From: an uncultured Draconibacterium sp.
GTDB lineage: Bacteria; Bacteroidota; Bacteroidia; Bacteroidales; Prolixibacteraceae
Reading direction: 5' to 3'
NCBI RefSeq assembly: GCF_913063105.1
Contig: NZ_CAJXYQ010000004.1
Coordinates: 186,001-250,000, forward strand
DNA: 64,000 nt
Below, in pieces: positions 46,043 through 56,195 of this stretch. Numbering within the stretch: position 1 is the first letter of the stretch; each line of letters starts with the position of its first letter. Position numbers and translations under genes: made by a program. The notes beneath the pieces were generated by a model. That model had not been told where the DNA came from. It ran no database searches and saw only the letters and a list, made by a program, of their open reading frames with translations.

Positions 46043-46462
46043 ATGAAGCTCTTGATTATCAATGGACCAAATTTAAACCTGCTGGGTGTTCGGGAAAAGT
46101 CGATTTATGGAACAGAAAGTTTTAAAAGTTACTATGAACAACTAAAAAAAAGTTTCCCTGAGGCAGACTTAGGCTATTTTCAATCGAATGTTGAAGGAGA
46201 GATTATTAACACCCTACACGAGCATGGATTTTCAAGCGACGGCATAATAATCAATGCCGGTGCTTACACCCACACTTCTGTGGCTATACGCGATGCTATT
46301 GCCGGCATTAAAACACCGGTTATAGAGGTACATATATCCAACACCCTAACACGCGAAGATTTCAGGCATAAATCATTAATAGGCCCGGTATGTCAAGGAT
46401 GTATTATGGGTTTTGGTCTGGAATCATATCGATTGGCAATTCAAAGTTTTGTAAATTGCTGA
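46043..46462 (+). CDS. aroQ: Type II 3-dehydroquinate dehydratase
   Basis: 139 residues, the standard size of the dodecameric type II enzyme. Motifs are IINGPNLNLLGVREKSIYG (catalytic Tyr in the N-terminal region, flexible-loop Arg), INAGAYTHTSVAIRDA and VHISNTLTREDFRHKS (catalytic His region and Arg). It removes water from 3-dehydroquinate in the shikimate pathway in the cytoplasm. It is divergent from xerD and followed by pyk with its own promoter. Confidence 0.96.
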   Translation: MKLLIINGPNLNLLGVREKSIYGTESFKSYYEQLKKSFPEADLGYFQSNVEGEIINTLHEHGFSSDGIIINAGAYTHTSVAIRDAIAGIKTPVIEVHISNTLTREDFRHKSLIGPVCQGCIMGFGLESYRLAIQSFVNC

Positions 46463-46530
46463 AATCTGAGTTCTCTATTAAATTTAATTTGAGTTTAAAT
46501 TTTATTTAACCATAGAATCGTGTTTTATTA

Positions 46531-46538
46531 TACTTTTG
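46531..46538 (+). promoter_or_regulatory. Bacteroidota-type -7 element of pyk
   Basis: TACTTTTG matches TAnnTTTG 21 bp upstream of the pyk start codon. A TTTA-rich -33 region lies about 20 bases further upstream. AAAGGA before the ATG may act as a weak ribosome-binding site. Confidence 0.5.
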
Positions 46539-46559
46539 CCGCCTTAAAATTTTAAAGGA

Positions 46560-47978
46560 ATGAGACAGACCAAAATTGTTGCAACAATATCCGATCAGCG
46601 ATGTGATGTTGATTTTATTCAATCGCTATTTGATGCGGGAATGAACGTAGCCCGCATAAACACCGCTCATGTTACTACTGAAAGCGGTAAAATGATGGTT
46701 GATAATGTGCGTGCAGTATCAGATAAAATTGCCATTCTTGTTGACACCAAAGGCCCCGAAATCAGAACATGCCAAACCTTGTCTGATACAGTAGTTGAAC
46801 AAGGAGAATATGTAACCTTGTCCTACTCAACCGGAGTGCTGGATAATGTGAAAAACATTTGTGTAAACTACAAAGGCTTTGTTAACGATTTAAAAGTTGG
46901 AAATAAAATTCTGGTAGACGATGGAGACATTGAATTTGTTGTTGAAGAAAAACATATTCAGTATTTACTATGCAAAGTAGGCAACTCTGGTGTGGTAAAA
47001 AAACGCAAGAGTATAAATGTTCCGGGAGTAGAAATTAAATTGCCATCGTTAACTGAACGCGATATTGAGTTTATCCGCTTTGCTGTTGAAAACAAACTTG
47101 ATTTTATTGCCCATTCATTTGTTCGAAATAAAGAAGATGTTAGTGAGGTTCAAAAAATTCTGGATGATTTGAACAGTCCAATAAAAATTATCGCCAAAAT
47201 TGAGAACCTGGAAGGAGTGAACAAAATTGATGAGATATTAGAACACGCCTATGGAATAATGGTAGCTCGTGGAGACCTTGGAATTGAGTTACCGGAAGAA
47301 AAAATTCCGGCTGTTCAGCGTAACCTTGTTCGTCGCGCCATACTTCATCAGAAGCCGGTAATTATTGCCACACAAATGCTTCATACGATGATTGAACACC
47401 CACGACCAACCCGTGCGGAGGTAAGCGATGTTGCCAGTGCAATTTATATGGGTACCGACGCGGTGATGCTTAGTGGAGAAACAGCTTACGGGAAGTATCC
47501 TGTAGAAGCCATTAAAGCGATGGCCAAAATTGCCCAGGAGGTTGAACCAGATCGCGACCGACGCGAACTCACTGTTCCCTTAAAAGCTGATATTCCGGCG
47601 TACCTGGCTCAATCAGCCATTAGGGCAGCCCGCGAATTAAAACCCGATGCCATTATCACATCAACTACAACAGGCAAAACCGGACGATATCTGTCTTCGC
47701 ACCGTTCTATCTTTCCGGTATTTGTAAAATGCCATTCGCAGCGTGTTGTGCGAGAACTGGCGCTTTCTTTTGGCGTACACCCGTCATACCTGGAAACCAA
47801 AAAGAATAAAATGAAAATCCAGAAAGCGGCTGTTCAGGAACTTGTGAACGAAGGAACAATTAATCTTGACGACCTGGTTATATATGTGGGCGGACGATTT
47901 GGTGAGGATGCCGGAGCTTCATTCATCGAAATCTCAACTGCCGATAAACTATTTTTAAAACCGCAGGAACTGCGTTAG
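46560..47978 (+). CDS. pyk: Pyruvate kinase
   Basis: 472 residues, complete. Conserved parts include VARINTAH near the N-terminus, LVDTKGPEIRTC, the Mg/PEP site IAKIENLEGV, MVARGDLGIELP and ATQMLHTMIEHPRPTRAE. The last differs slightly from the textbook MLESM form. The C-terminal domain is normal length but no allosteric site can be judged by eye. It makes pyruvate and ATP from PEP and ADP. With pckA it sets the PEP branch point. It is followed by a strong terminator. Confidence 0.95.
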   Translation: MRQTKIVATISDQRCDVDFIQSLFDAGMNVARINTAHVTTESGKMMVDNVRAVSDKIAILVDTKGPEIRTCQTLSDTVVEQGEYVTLSYSTGVLDNVKNICVNYKGFVNDLKVGNKILVDDGDIEFVVEEKHIQYLLCKVGNSGVVKKRKSINVPGVEIKLPSLTERDIEFIRFAVENKLDFIAHSFVRNKEDVSEVQKILDDLNSPIKIIAKIENLEGVNKIDEILEHAYGIMVARGDLGIELPEEKIPAVQRNLVRRAILHQKPVIIATQMLHTMIEHPRPTRAEVSDVASAIYMGTDAVMLSGETAYGKYPVEAIKAMAKIAQEVEPDRDRRELTVPLKADIPAYLAQSAIRAARELKPDAIITSTTTGKTGRYLSSHRSIFPVFVKCHSQRVVRELALSFGVHPSYLETKKNKMKIQKAAVQELVNEGTINLDDLVIYVGGRFGEDAGASFIEISTADKLFLKPQELR

Positions 47979-47990
47979 ATTAACAATACT

Positions 47991-48032
47991 AAAAAAAGCC
48001 TTGTTTTAGAATTTAAAACAAGGCTTTTTTTT
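47991..48032. terminator. Bidirectional terminator between pyk and lolA
   Basis: AAGCCTTGTTTTA (47996-48008) and TAAAACAAGGCTT (48014-48026) form a perfect 13-bp stem. T runs flank it in both directions, so it should stop both convergent transcripts. Confidence 0.88.
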
Positions 48033-48044
48033 AAATACTTTTGT

Positions 48045-48698
48045 TTAACGAAAATCAATCACCTCAACATCATCGTATTTTGATGCATCAAAAATAAAAT
48101 CAGTATCCGCCAAATCAATGTTGGTATCCATTTGCTTCACCTGTATGCCATATAAATTTCCATCGGTGCTATACAAAGTTGCGGCATAAATCATCATTGT
48201 GGCTTTATCAATGGTAACTTCTATTTTTGTTACATCATATTCATCAGTATCAGGAAACAGGTTTAGCTGATATAAACTTTTTCCTTCGGCTGTTTTTTCT
48301 GCGACAAATTCAGAGCGAAAACCCCGTTCATAAATGCTAAACAACGACGAGGGATCCATAAGCTCGCTGCCTTCATCATCAATATTCGAAATTGTTACCT
48401 GATTTCCGTCTTCCATATAATTCCATATGGTTTTGCCATCAGAAAATACTTTTACGCCTAAATCGGGCAGCTGAACGGTGTATTTCTGTCCTTTAATTTT
48501 TATGGTACCGGCATTTGTTTCGTCAATTTCCATTTCTTCGTTTACCATTGAAAAAATAAAACTTGCCGACATGGCAGTTATGTTTTTTGTTTTTGCGCTA
48601 ACCTCATCCAGAATTTTTTTTGCTTTTGCATCTTGTTGCGCCCACCCCATGGTTGCTGCCAAAAACAATGCAACCATTAACAATACTCTTTTATTCAT
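48045..48698 (-). CDS. lolA: LolA-like outer-membrane lipoprotein carrier protein
   Basis: 217 residues with a Sec signal peptide (MNKRVLLMVALFLAATMGWAQ). The rest is an incomplete beta-barrel-type sequence with KVFSDGKTIWNYMEDGNQVT and LYQLNLFPDTDE, matching Bacteroidota LolA. It would ferry lipoproteins through the periplasm from LolCDE to the outer membrane. It is 16 bp downstream of ftsK on the same strand, an arrangement common in Bacteroidota, so the two are likely cotranscribed. Confidence 0.85.
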   Translation of the reverse strand: MNKRVLLMVALFLAATMGWAQQDAKAKKILDEVSAKTKNITAMSASFIFSMVNEEMEIDETNAGTIKIKGQKYTVQLPDLGVKVFSDGKTIWNYMEDGNQVTISNIDDEGSELMDPSSLFSIYERGFRSEFVAEKTAEGKSLYQLNLFPDTDEYDVTKIEVTIDKATMMIYAATLYSTDGNLYGIQVKQMDTNIDLADTDFIFDASKYDDVEVIDFR

Positions 48699-48714
48699 CT
48701 GCTTTTTGTTTTAC

Positions 48715-51162
48715 CTATAAGTTATTCAATAACTGTTCCAAACTGTATTCATCCTGTAGTAATACTTGCCGTGCTTTGCTTCCTTCGCTTGGGCCAACAA
48801 TACCGGCTGCTTCCAGCTGATCCATCAATCGTCCGGCCCGGTTATAGCCTATCGAGAATTTACGTTGTATCATCGAGGTTGATCCCATTTGATTTAAAAC
48901 CACAACACGTGCGGCATCATCAAACAATTCGTCTCTGTTTTTTAAATCTACATCTCCAGGTGCTACTTCTTCTTCGCCCACGTACTCTGGCAGCAAAAAT
49001 GCGGTTGGGTATCCTCTTTGTTCAGAAATAAAATCACAAATATTTTCCACTTCAGGTGTGTCAACAAATGCACATTGTACACGCGTCATTTCGCTTCCCT
49101 GTGCTATTAACATATCTCCCCGGCCAATTAACTGGTTTGCTCCCGGGCTATCCAAAATGGTACGCGAATCGATCATTGAAGCAACTTTAAAAGCAATTCG
49201 TGCCGGAAAGTTAGCCTTAATAACCCCGGTAATAATATTTGTTGATGGCCGTTGTGTAGCAATTACCATGTGAATTCCAACCGCCCTGGCCAACTGGGCA
49301 ATTCGCGCAATTGGCAATTCTATTTCTTTACCGGCTGTCATTATTAAATCGGCAAACTCATCAATAATAACAACAATATACGGCATATAACGGTGTCCTT
49401 TATCCGGATTCAAGCGTCGTGAAATAAACTTTTTGTTGTACTCTTTTATATTTCGCGCCTGTGCTGCCTTAAGCAAATCGTAACGTGCATCCATTTCCAC
49501 GTTTATAGAATTCAGCGTATTCTTTACTTTCTGAATATCAGTAATTACCGGCTCTTCCGCATCGGGCAGTTTGGCCAGATAATGTTTTTCAAGCACCGAA
49601 TAAATATTGAGTTCAACTTTTTTCGGATCGATAAAAACAAACTTCAATTGCGAAGGATGCTTTTTGTAGAGCAACGAAGTAATAATAACATTTATACCCA
49701 CCGACTTACCTTGACCTGTTGCACCGGCCACCAGGATGTGCGGCATTTTAACCAGGTCGAACATAAAGGTTTCGTTTGATATGGTTTTACCCAAGGCTAC
49801 CGGTAATTCGGCCGAACTTTCCTGAAATCTTTTTGACCGGATTATCGAGTGCATTGATACAGTCTCCGGGTTCTGATTGGGCACTTCAATACCAATGGTT
49901 CCGCGCCCCGGTATTGGCGCAATAATACGTATTCCGAGTGCCGCGAGGCTTAAAGCAATATCATCTTCCAGGTTTTTAATTTTAGATATGCGTACCCCGG
50001 GTGCCGGAACTATTTCGTACAAAGTAATTGTTGGACCTATGGTTGCCCTGATTTTTGTAATTTCAATTTTATAGTGTCGCAGCGTTTCAACAATTTTATT
50101 TTTATTGGCCACTAACTCTTCATTTTTTACTTCGGCATTTCCAAACTTATGGTCCTCGAGTAAATCGAGTGTTGGAAATTTAAAACTTGCCAAATCAAGT
50201 GTTGGGTCGTAATCTTCCAGCTCATCGGGTTTAATTTCATCCGATTCTTCTTCCTGGTGCTTGGGTTCTACCGTAAGTGCCAGGTCTTCCTTCTCTTTTT
50301 CCGCGAGTACCTCCACATTTCCAGCTACTTCTTCTTCCGGCTCAGGGTCGTCAATTTCAAGAATATCCTCTACAGGCTCATCCAATGGCAGGTCATCTTC
50401 TTCATCCGATTCAAAAATGGCTTTTACCACATCGTCATCGTCTTCAATAATTTTTGTTATGGCTTCTTCTCCGGCCAACTGTTCGTCAGTTTCCTGTTCA
50501 ACTTCTGAATCACCAGAATCTATTGTCCCGGTTGTTTCCTGTTTACGTTTTATAAGTTGCGACAAACGAGCATACACACCATCAAAACGCACAACCACAA
50601 TGGCTAATCCTGAAATAAACAACAGGAAAACAAGCCCTACAACACCAATAAGCGAACGTAGCCAGTTACTTAAAACAAAGCCATAATGCCCCCCCCAATA
50701 AATGGCCGATCCGGCATCGGTTTTATTAAAAAATAAGCCTAATGCCACCGAAAACCAAACTATGCATACCAGGCTGTATAAAATACTTTTAAAGAAATTG
50801 CCGGTTTTACGGCCAAGAATACGTAAGCCCGTGATGGCCAATAAATAAACAAATGCAAACGACGCCAATCCGAAACCGCCGTTCATAAGAACCTCTGAAA
50901 GATAAGCTCCCAGTTTCATTCCCTTGTTTTGTGCCTTTACCCCGGTATTAAATAAAAACTCGGACCAGCTGGAATCCATCAGGCTTTGATCGGCAGCACC
51001 ATAAAATAAAAACGACACAAAGGAAATAAGCAAATAAGCAGCCAATAACAACACAAACAAACCAAACAGAAAATACAATTTTTCATTCCTGATTAGTGAA
51101 AAACGTTTTTTTGTACGTTTCTTTTTTGCTTTAGCAGGCTTTTTCTTTGTTCTAAATGCCAT
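48715..51162 (-). CDS. ftsK: FtsK/SpoIIIE-family DNA translocase
   Basis: 815 residues. A Lys/Arg-rich N-terminus (about 1-20) precedes four membrane helices (about 30-190), then an acidic, low-complexity linker (about 200-330). The motor follows: Walker A GATGQGKSVGIN (about 480), Walker B VVIIDEFADLI and the RAVGIHMVIATQRPS region. The C-terminal gamma winged helix (about 745-800, FSIGYNRAGRLMDQLE) should read KOPS-like sequences. It pumps DNA at the septum and activates XerD. It heads the ftsK-lolA unit. Confidence 0.95.
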   Translation of the reverse strand: MAFRTKKKPAKAKKKRTKKRFSLIRNEKLYFLFGLFVLLLAAYLLISFVSFLFYGAADQSLMDSSWSEFLFNTGVKAQNKGMKLGAYLSEVLMNGGFGLASFAFVYLLAITGLRILGRKTGNFFKSILYSLVCIVWFSVALGLFFNKTDAGSAIYWGGHYGFVLSNWLRSLIGVVGLVFLLFISGLAIVVVRFDGVYARLSQLIKRKQETTGTIDSGDSEVEQETDEQLAGEEAITKIIEDDDDVVKAIFESDEEDDLPLDEPVEDILEIDDPEPEEEVAGNVEVLAEKEKEDLALTVEPKHQEEESDEIKPDELEDYDPTLDLASFKFPTLDLLEDHKFGNAEVKNEELVANKNKIVETLRHYKIEITKIRATIGPTITLYEIVPAPGVRISKIKNLEDDIALSLAALGIRIIAPIPGRGTIGIEVPNQNPETVSMHSIIRSKRFQESSAELPVALGKTISNETFMFDLVKMPHILVAGATGQGKSVGINVIITSLLYKKHPSQLKFVFIDPKKVELNIYSVLEKHYLAKLPDAEEPVITDIQKVKNTLNSINVEMDARYDLLKAAQARNIKEYNKKFISRRLNPDKGHRYMPYIVVIIDEFADLIMTAGKEIELPIARIAQLARAVGIHMVIATQRPSTNIITGVIKANFPARIAFKVASMIDSRTILDSPGANQLIGRGDMLIAQGSEMTRVQCAFVDTPEVENICDFISEQRGYPTAFLLPEYVGEEEVAPGDVDLKNRDELFDDAARVVVLNQMGSTSMIQRKFSIGYNRAGRLMDQLEAAGIVGPSEGSKARQVLLQDEYSLEQLLNNL

Positions 51163-51636
51163 GGAGATATTTTTTGATCCGGATTTTTATTTAAAATGTA
51201 TTTTTCGTTACCAATAAACTTGTAGTATCTGAGCAAATTTTCGCTAAAATCAGATTATGGCAAGTTAAATTGAACGCAAATCTAACTAAAAAAAATCAGG
51301 TAGATGTTATGCCTTCACGCTTAATACTGCAATACTTTCAAGAATAAACTGTTAACAAACCAACATATTTTTCTTGCAAATCGAAAGAAAATTAAAAAAC
51401 TGTTTTTCGATTTAATAATTCAATGCAAAAAGCCTGTTTTATAATAGCTTAAACAACAGCAAATCAGCACTGAACACATTTCTTTTTTTAAGTTGTTTTT
51501 CTAAGTTTGTTAACTGACATAAGAACTACATTTTACCAGTAAAACGTACACGAACCAAAACTTAGTGTGTTGTTTAAACATTACCAAAGTACCACAAGTT
51601 GCGTGCACGCATTGTTTAACTATTAATTCTGAACCG
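51163..51636. other. Divergent intergenic region between ftsK and arcC
   Basis: About 470 bp, AT-rich. It should carry the ftsK promoter on the minus strand and the arcC promoter on the plus strand (listed). No gene or structured RNA was recognised; the short reading frames are unconvincing. Confidence 0.5.
51506..51534 (+). promoter_or_regulatory. Promoter of the arcC-argF operon
   Basis: TTTG (51506-51509), a 17-base spacer and TACATTTT (51527-51534) fit the Bacteroidota consensus with one mismatch at the last base. The leader to the arcC start would be about 95 bases. Confidence 0.45.
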
Positions 51637-52593
51637 ATGAAAAAAAGAGCCGTTGTTGCTTTAGGCGGAAACGCCATCCTTCGTGGTGACGAAGAGGGCA
51701 CTATTGTGCAACAGGAAAAAAATGTTACCGAAACCCTTGAAAACCTCATACATTTAATAAAAGATGGCTACGAGCTGGTACTAACACATGGCAACGGACC
51801 GCAGGTTGGCAATATTTTAATGCGCAACGATGCCGGCGAGCAAATGTATGGCATAGCCCCCATGCCACTAAATATTTGTGTGGCCGACTCGCAAGGAGGA
51901 ATTGGTTTTATGATTGAACGTATGATGCGTAATGTGTTAAACAAACATGGCATCAACAAAAACGTAATTTCGATGGTTACCCTGGTTGAAATACAGGAAA
52001 ACGACCCAGCCTTTGAGGCTCCATCAAAACGTGTTGGAAAAGTATACAGCCAAGAAGAAGCCGATAAATTAAATGCTCAGAAAGGCTGGCTTTTTAAATC
52101 AACTACAAAAGGCAAAGGAGGCTTCCGCAGGGTTGTACCTTCGCCCACACCGGTTGATATTGTGAACAAAGAAATTATCAGGCAGTTGCTGGAAAACGGT
52201 AATATTGTAATTGCAGCCGGCGGTGGTGGCATCCCGGTTTACTTTGATGAAAACAAAGATGTAAGAACACTGGATGCGGTAATTGACAAGGATATGGCCT
52301 CGAGCCTGCTGGCCACAAATATTGAGGCTGATGAGCTTTACATTTTAACTGACGTAGCCTTTATTTACAAAGATTACGGACTTGAAACGCAAGAAAAACT
52401 GGAGTTTTTAAATTATGCCGATACGCAAAAACACCTTGAAAATGGTACATTTGCTGAAGGCACAATGGAACCCAAAATAAGGGCTTGCCTGAATTTTATA
52501 AAAAACGGGGGCACTAAGAGTATTATTACTGAAGCAAAAAAGCTTGAAGACAAAAGTTACGGATCAAAAATTACCATGCATTACGAAGATTAA
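51637..52593 (+). CDS. arcC: Carbamate kinase
   Basis: About 318 residues from [21 protein letters not shown]; the upstream in-frame extension is not family-like. The nucleotide/carbamate site motifs are [31 protein letters not shown] and AAGGGGIPV. The amino-acid kinase fold is full length. Working catabolically it makes ATP, CO2 and ammonia from carbamoyl phosphate and ADP. The argF gene follows 16 bp after its stop, so the pair can drive citrulline breakdown. No arcA (arginine deiminase) or arginine/ornithine antiporter is seen in the window. Confidence 0.94.
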   Translation: MKKRAVVALGGNAILRGDEEGTIVQQEKNVTETLENLIHLIKDGYELVLTHGNGPQVGNILMRNDAGEQMYGIAPMPLNICVADSQGGIGFMIERMMRNVLNKHGINKNVISMVTLVEIQENDPAFEAPSKRVGKVYSQEEADKLNAQKGWLFKSTTKGKGGFRRVVPSPTPVDIVNKEIIRQLLENGNIVIAAGGGGIPVYFDENKDVRTLDAVIDKDMASSLLATNIEADELYILTDVAFIYKDYGLETQEKLEFLNYADTQKHLENGTFAEGTMEPKIRACLNFIKNGGTKSIITEAKKLEDKSYGSKITMHYED

Positions 52594-52609
52594 CAAAATA
52601 AATACAACT

Positions 52610-53608
52610 ATGGCTTACAACGTAAAAAACAGGAACTTTTTAAAATTACTGGATTTTTCTACTCAAGAAATCAATCACCTGCTTGAGCTTTCAGAAAGTT
52701 TAAAAAAAGCAAAATACGCCGGTACAGAACAAGCATTGCTTTGTGGTAAAAATATTGCCCTTATTTTCGAAAAAGCGTCTACCCGAACTCGCTGTGCGTT
52801 TGAGGTAGCCGCCTACGACCAGGGTGCAAAAGTTACTTACCTGGGACCGTCGGGCTCGCAAATCGGACAAAAAGAATCGATGAAAGATACTGCTCGTGTT
52901 TTAGGACGGATGTACGACGGCATTGAATACCGCGGTTTTGGACAGGATATTGTTGAAGAATTAGGAAAATATGCCGGAGTACCGGTATGGAACGGCCTGA
53001 CCAATGAGTTTCACCCAACACAAATTCTGGCCGATTTTTTAACCATGAAGGAACACAGCAACAAACCGCTATCGGAAGTTAAATTCTGTTACCTTGGCGA
53101 TGCCCGTAACAATATGGGAAACTCGTTAATGGTGGGAGCTGCCAAATTAGGAATGGACTTTAGGGCAGCAGCGCCAAAAGCCTGCCAACCAACCGAAGAA
53201 CTACAGGCTCAATGCCGTAAAATTGCGGCCCAAACCGGTGGTAAAATTACAATTACTGCAGACGTAGCTACTGCGGTAAAAGATTGTGATTTTTTGTATA
53301 CCGACGTGTGGGTTTCAATGGGCGAACCAGACGAAGTATGGGAAGAACGAATTAATCTGCTACTGCCCTACCAGGTAAATAAAAAGGTCGTGGAACTTAC
53401 CGGAAATCCTCAGGTAAAGTTTCTGCACTGCCTGCCTGCATTTCATAACCGCGAAACAAAAATTGGCGAGCAGATCTATCAAAAATTTGGGCTTGAAGCA
53501 ATGGAAGTTACCGATGAAGTTTTTGAAAGCGAAGCCTCCCTGGTTTTTGATGAAGCCGAAAATCGGATGCATACCATTAAAGCTGTTATGGTAGCTACCC
53601 TTGCTTAA
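52610..53608 (+). CDS. argF: Ornithine carbamoyltransferase (probably catabolic)
   Basis: About 332 residues from [16 protein letters not shown] (ATG 52610). The carbamoyl phosphate loop is [24 protein letters not shown] and the ornithine/domain-closure HCLPAFHN are intact. STRTR is the canonical OTC form, unlike the altered loop of the N-succinyl/N-acetylornithine enzymes some Bacteroidota use for arginine synthesis. Cotranscription with carbamate kinase suggests the reverse direction: citrulline plus phosphate to ornithine plus carbamoyl phosphate. An anabolic role cannot be excluded. Confidence 0.93.
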   Translation: MAYNVKNRNFLKLLDFSTQEINHLLELSESLKKAKYAGTEQALLCGKNIALIFEKASTRTRCAFEVAAYDQGAKVTYLGPSGSQIGQKESMKDTARVLGRMYDGIEYRGFGQDIVEELGKYAGVPVWNGLTNEFHPTQILADFLTMKEHSNKPLSEVKFCYLGDARNNMGNSLMVGAAKLGMDFRAAAPKACQPTEELQAQCRKIAAQTGGKITITADVATAVKDCDFLYTDVWVSMGEPDEVWEERINLLLPYQVNKKVVELTGNPQVKFLHCLPAFHNRETKIGEQIYQKFGLEAMEVTDEVFESEASLVFDEAENRMHTIKAVMVATLA

Positions 53609-53778
53609 ACTGAGAAGATTTATAACCGAGGCTGTTAAAACGAATGCTTTTATTGTTTATAATAAAACCCTGATCTTTCGTTTTTACAGCCTTTTTTAGC
53701 TCTTCTTTTAAAACACATTTGCAATAATCCACCACAAAAAGAAAGGTAATGAAACCATACCTCAAGTCATACAGGCTC

Positions 53779-54435
53779 TTACTTACGAGCCAAATATTTC
53801 CCAATAATAACACCAATTACCACTACCCCATAAAAATATCCTAACAGACCAAACAGCAAGGCTGTTTTTTGGGCTATTTGGGTTGCTGGTGTTATATCGC
53901 CGTAGCCAATTGATAAAATTGTTATAAAACTAAAATATATAAGGTCTGAAACATAGGCCACCCCCACTGCAATATTATTAAACGAATGGGGCTGCAGGTA
54001 TTCTATCATTGAAAAAATGAACCCACCGGTTAATCCTAAAATAATAAAACCACAAAGTACGGCAGCTATCATTCCAATATTCACTTCTTTCGAAAAAAGT
54101 ACCTGTCGGTACACGTTTACCGAAAGAAATGTAAAGTACACAATATAAGTAAGAAAGAATGCCAGTTTAGTATTGGGTATGTTCACAACCGAACTACATA
54201 ATTCGAGTGCAACAAGTAAAATAATTACCAACAAAAAGAACAGTTTTTTCCTTAGGCGGTTATGAAAAATTAGCAAACTGGCAACAACATTTTGTGCTAC
54301 CAAAAACGGAAATAAATCTAACTTGTTAACTATAAACAGATCGCCGAACAGCAAAATAAAAAAACTAAACAGTAATATTTCGAACCTGCGCAAATGTACG
54401 AGATCATAAAAGTTGTTGTGATTAGATTTAAGCAT
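53779..54435 (-). CDS. Potassium channel-like protein (two-pore-helix ion channel domain)
   Basis: 218 residues. Four to five hydrophobic segments fill the N-terminal part. The ion channel 2 domain (about 130-215) contains the K+ selectivity filter SIGYGDITPATQ, with the pore helix before it and a last transmembrane helix after. No cytoplasmic RCK/TrkA domain follows, so gating is unknown. It probably sets membrane potential or K+ leak. It is a single gene, convergent with argF. Confidence 0.85.
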   Translation of the reverse strand: MLKSNHNNFYDLVHLRRFEILLFSFFILLFGDLFIVNKLDLFPFLVAQNVVASLLIFHNRLRKKLFFLLVIILLVALELCSSVVNIPNTKLAFFLTYIVYFTFLSVNVYRQVLFSKEVNIGMIAAVLCGFIILGLTGGFIFSMIEYLQPHSFNNIAVGVAYVSDLIYFSFITILSIGYGDITPATQIAQKTALLFGLLGYFYGVVVIGVIIGKYLARK

Positions 54436-54761
54436 AAAATACTGCTGCCTTGGTTTTAAATGTAATTATAGCAAGATACAAAATTGATTATGAACCCAAT
54501 AAATACGATCGGAAAAAGCGGCAACAAAATGACTATTCCTTCTGAATTTTTATCTTTTAGGAAAACAGGACCATTTTTTTTTGGGGGGGATGCTGGTAAA
54601 AAAAATCAGTCTGAAAATTACATTGAATCTTCAGACTGACTTAATTATTTCGGACAATAAAACAATCTACAAACAATTATTTTATGCCGGAATTCCTCTG
54701 CTATTATTCACACAATATCAAGTGTTTGTACTCCTGCATCATATGAAAAATTGTTTACGCA
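54436..54761. other. Intergenic region upstream of the ion channel gene
   Basis: About 326 bp. It holds the terminator for the Gfo/Idh/MocA gene (54597-54638), a G-rich run GGGGGG near 54584-54590, and presumably the channel promoter. No gene was seen. Confidence 0.5.
54597..54638 (-). terminator. Terminator downstream of the second Gfo/Idh/MocA gene
   Basis: CAGTCTGAA (54607-54615) and TTCAGACTG (54630-54638) form a perfect 9-bp stem; on the minus strand a run of eight T follows. It lies about 125 bp beyond the stop codon of the gene at 54762-56066. Confidence 0.75.
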
Positions 54762-56066
54762 TTACAATCCTTTAAGGCTCCATGGCGAACGGTAATCTCT
54801 GGCCAGCATAGCATTTGCCTCGCTGGATGCGCCAATAAGTTTTTCCGCTTTTGGATCCCATTTTAGTTTCTCATCGGCAAGGTATGCTATTTCGCCAAGC
54901 AAGGCTACTGAAACAGCACGGTGCGCTGCCTCAACATTTGCAATAGGTTGTTGGCGAGTACGCACTCCGTTGATGAAATCGGCCCAATGGGTGCCATTGC
55001 CCGATCTGAATTTAGTTACACTTTCAGGAATTGTTACAGAAAGCAGTTTCTCGTCGCTGGCTGCCAACTTGTTGCCGCGGTTCACATGTATCCAACCTTT
55101 TTCGCCATACCAGCACACACCCATTCCGTGTTTTAATTTGTCAGCATTGGCAATATTCATATAAAGGCCATTTTCAAATTTGGCATCAATATCAAACTCA
55201 TGCGGCACATCAAAATAATCGCCTTTAGCAAACTTGGCATCAGCTTTTATTTCTGTTGGCCCGGTATGGCTCAAATCCATCGACCACATTGCAATATCGC
55301 AATGGTGACCAATCCAGTCGGTAAGTTGTCCTCCCGAATAATCCATAATCCACCGCCAGTTCCAATGACTTACGCCACGATATGGCTTTTTAGGTGCAGG
55401 CCCCAGCCATAAGTCCCAGTTCAGGCCATCGGGGACATCAATTTTTGGTGGCATACCTACTTTTTTATCAAAATTAGGTAGTCCAACTTCAATTTTTTCA
55501 ATCTCTCCAAGTACCCCACTCTGAACCAATTCGCAAGCTTTTGCAAAGTTTTCCGTACTCCGCTGCCAGCTACCGGTTTGCCAAATAATATTGTTCTCTT
55601 TAACAGCATCGGCAACAATGCGGCCTTCGCGCAACTTGCGTACCAACGGTTTTTCGCCATAAACATCTTTTTTATGATTGGCAAAGGTGCTGTACAAAAT
55701 CGCATGCCAGTGGTCGGGTACAGCAATAACTGCTGCATCAAAAGCATTCCAGGCCAACAATTCGCGATAATCTTCAAATTCTTTTTGCGAGCTTGCATGC
55801 CCCTTTTCAGTTAATTTTGCTTTTTGCTTCGCAATACGAGTAGAATCCACATCGCAAAGTGCCACACATTCAACACCTTTATCTTTCAATAAATTTAAAA
55901 GATTAGCACTTCCCATTCCGGCACATCCCACCAAAACAAGTTCAATTCTGTCGTTTGCAGCAACCGAGCCATTTCTGCCAAGGGCAGAGGCTTTAACTAT
56001 AGTTGGTACCATAATAGCACCGGAAGCACTTAACGAAAGATTTCGAATAAAATTTCTTCTTTTCAT
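54762..56066 (-). CDS. Tat-exported Gfo/Idh/MocA-family oxidoreductase
   Basis: 434 residues. The twin-arginine start is MKRRNFIRNLSLSASG. The nucleotide-binding motif is ELVLVGCAGMGSANLLNLL, followed by an acidic strand end ALCDVDS and the family EKPLVRKLREG motif. SGGQLTDWIGHHCDIAMW carries the usual C-terminal His. Exported Gfo/Idh/MocA enzymes are abundant in Bacteroidota and Planctomycetes and probably keep NAD bound. Some act on glycans with redox-neutral chemistry. The substrate is unknown. No GntR site is upstream, so it is not linked to the first locus. Confidence 0.88.
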   Translation of the reverse strand: MKRRNFIRNLSLSASGAIMVPTIVKASALGRNGSVAANDRIELVLVGCAGMGSANLLNLLKDKGVECVALCDVDSTRIAKQKAKLTEKGHASSQKEFEDYRELLAWNAFDAAVIAVPDHWHAILYSTFANHKKDVYGEKPLVRKLREGRIVADAVKENNIIWQTGSWQRSTENFAKACELVQSGVLGEIEKIEVGLPNFDKKVGMPPKIDVPDGLNWDLWLGPAPKKPYRGVSHWNWRWIMDYSGGQLTDWIGHHCDIAMWSMDLSHTGPTEIKADAKFAKGDYFDVPHEFDIDAKFENGLYMNIANADKLKHGMGVCWYGEKGWIHVNRGNKLAASDEKLLSVTIPESVTKFRSGNGTHWADFINGVRTRQQPIANVEAAHRAVSVALLGEIAYLADEKLKWDPKAEKLIGASSEANAMLARDYRSPWSLKGL

Positions 56067-56195
56067 TTGAAGCTTTATTAGATTAATAATGATTTAGGTA
56101 ATATCTGGCTTCAAATATAACAAGGTTTTTTCGAATGTCCTATTCTTGTCTGTTCTGCATTAGCATAAACCAAAAAATTTCGTTTAGGGCCGATT

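Noticed and set aside
52610-53608. N-succinyl- or N-acetylornithine carbamoyltransferase
   Set aside because: The carbamoyl phosphate loop is canonical STRTR and the HCLPA motif is that of ordinary OTC; the neighbour is carbamate kinase.
53595-53816. A minus-strand frame of about 73 codons after argF
   Set aside because: It overlaps both neighbours' ends, has no start context and no recognisable composition.
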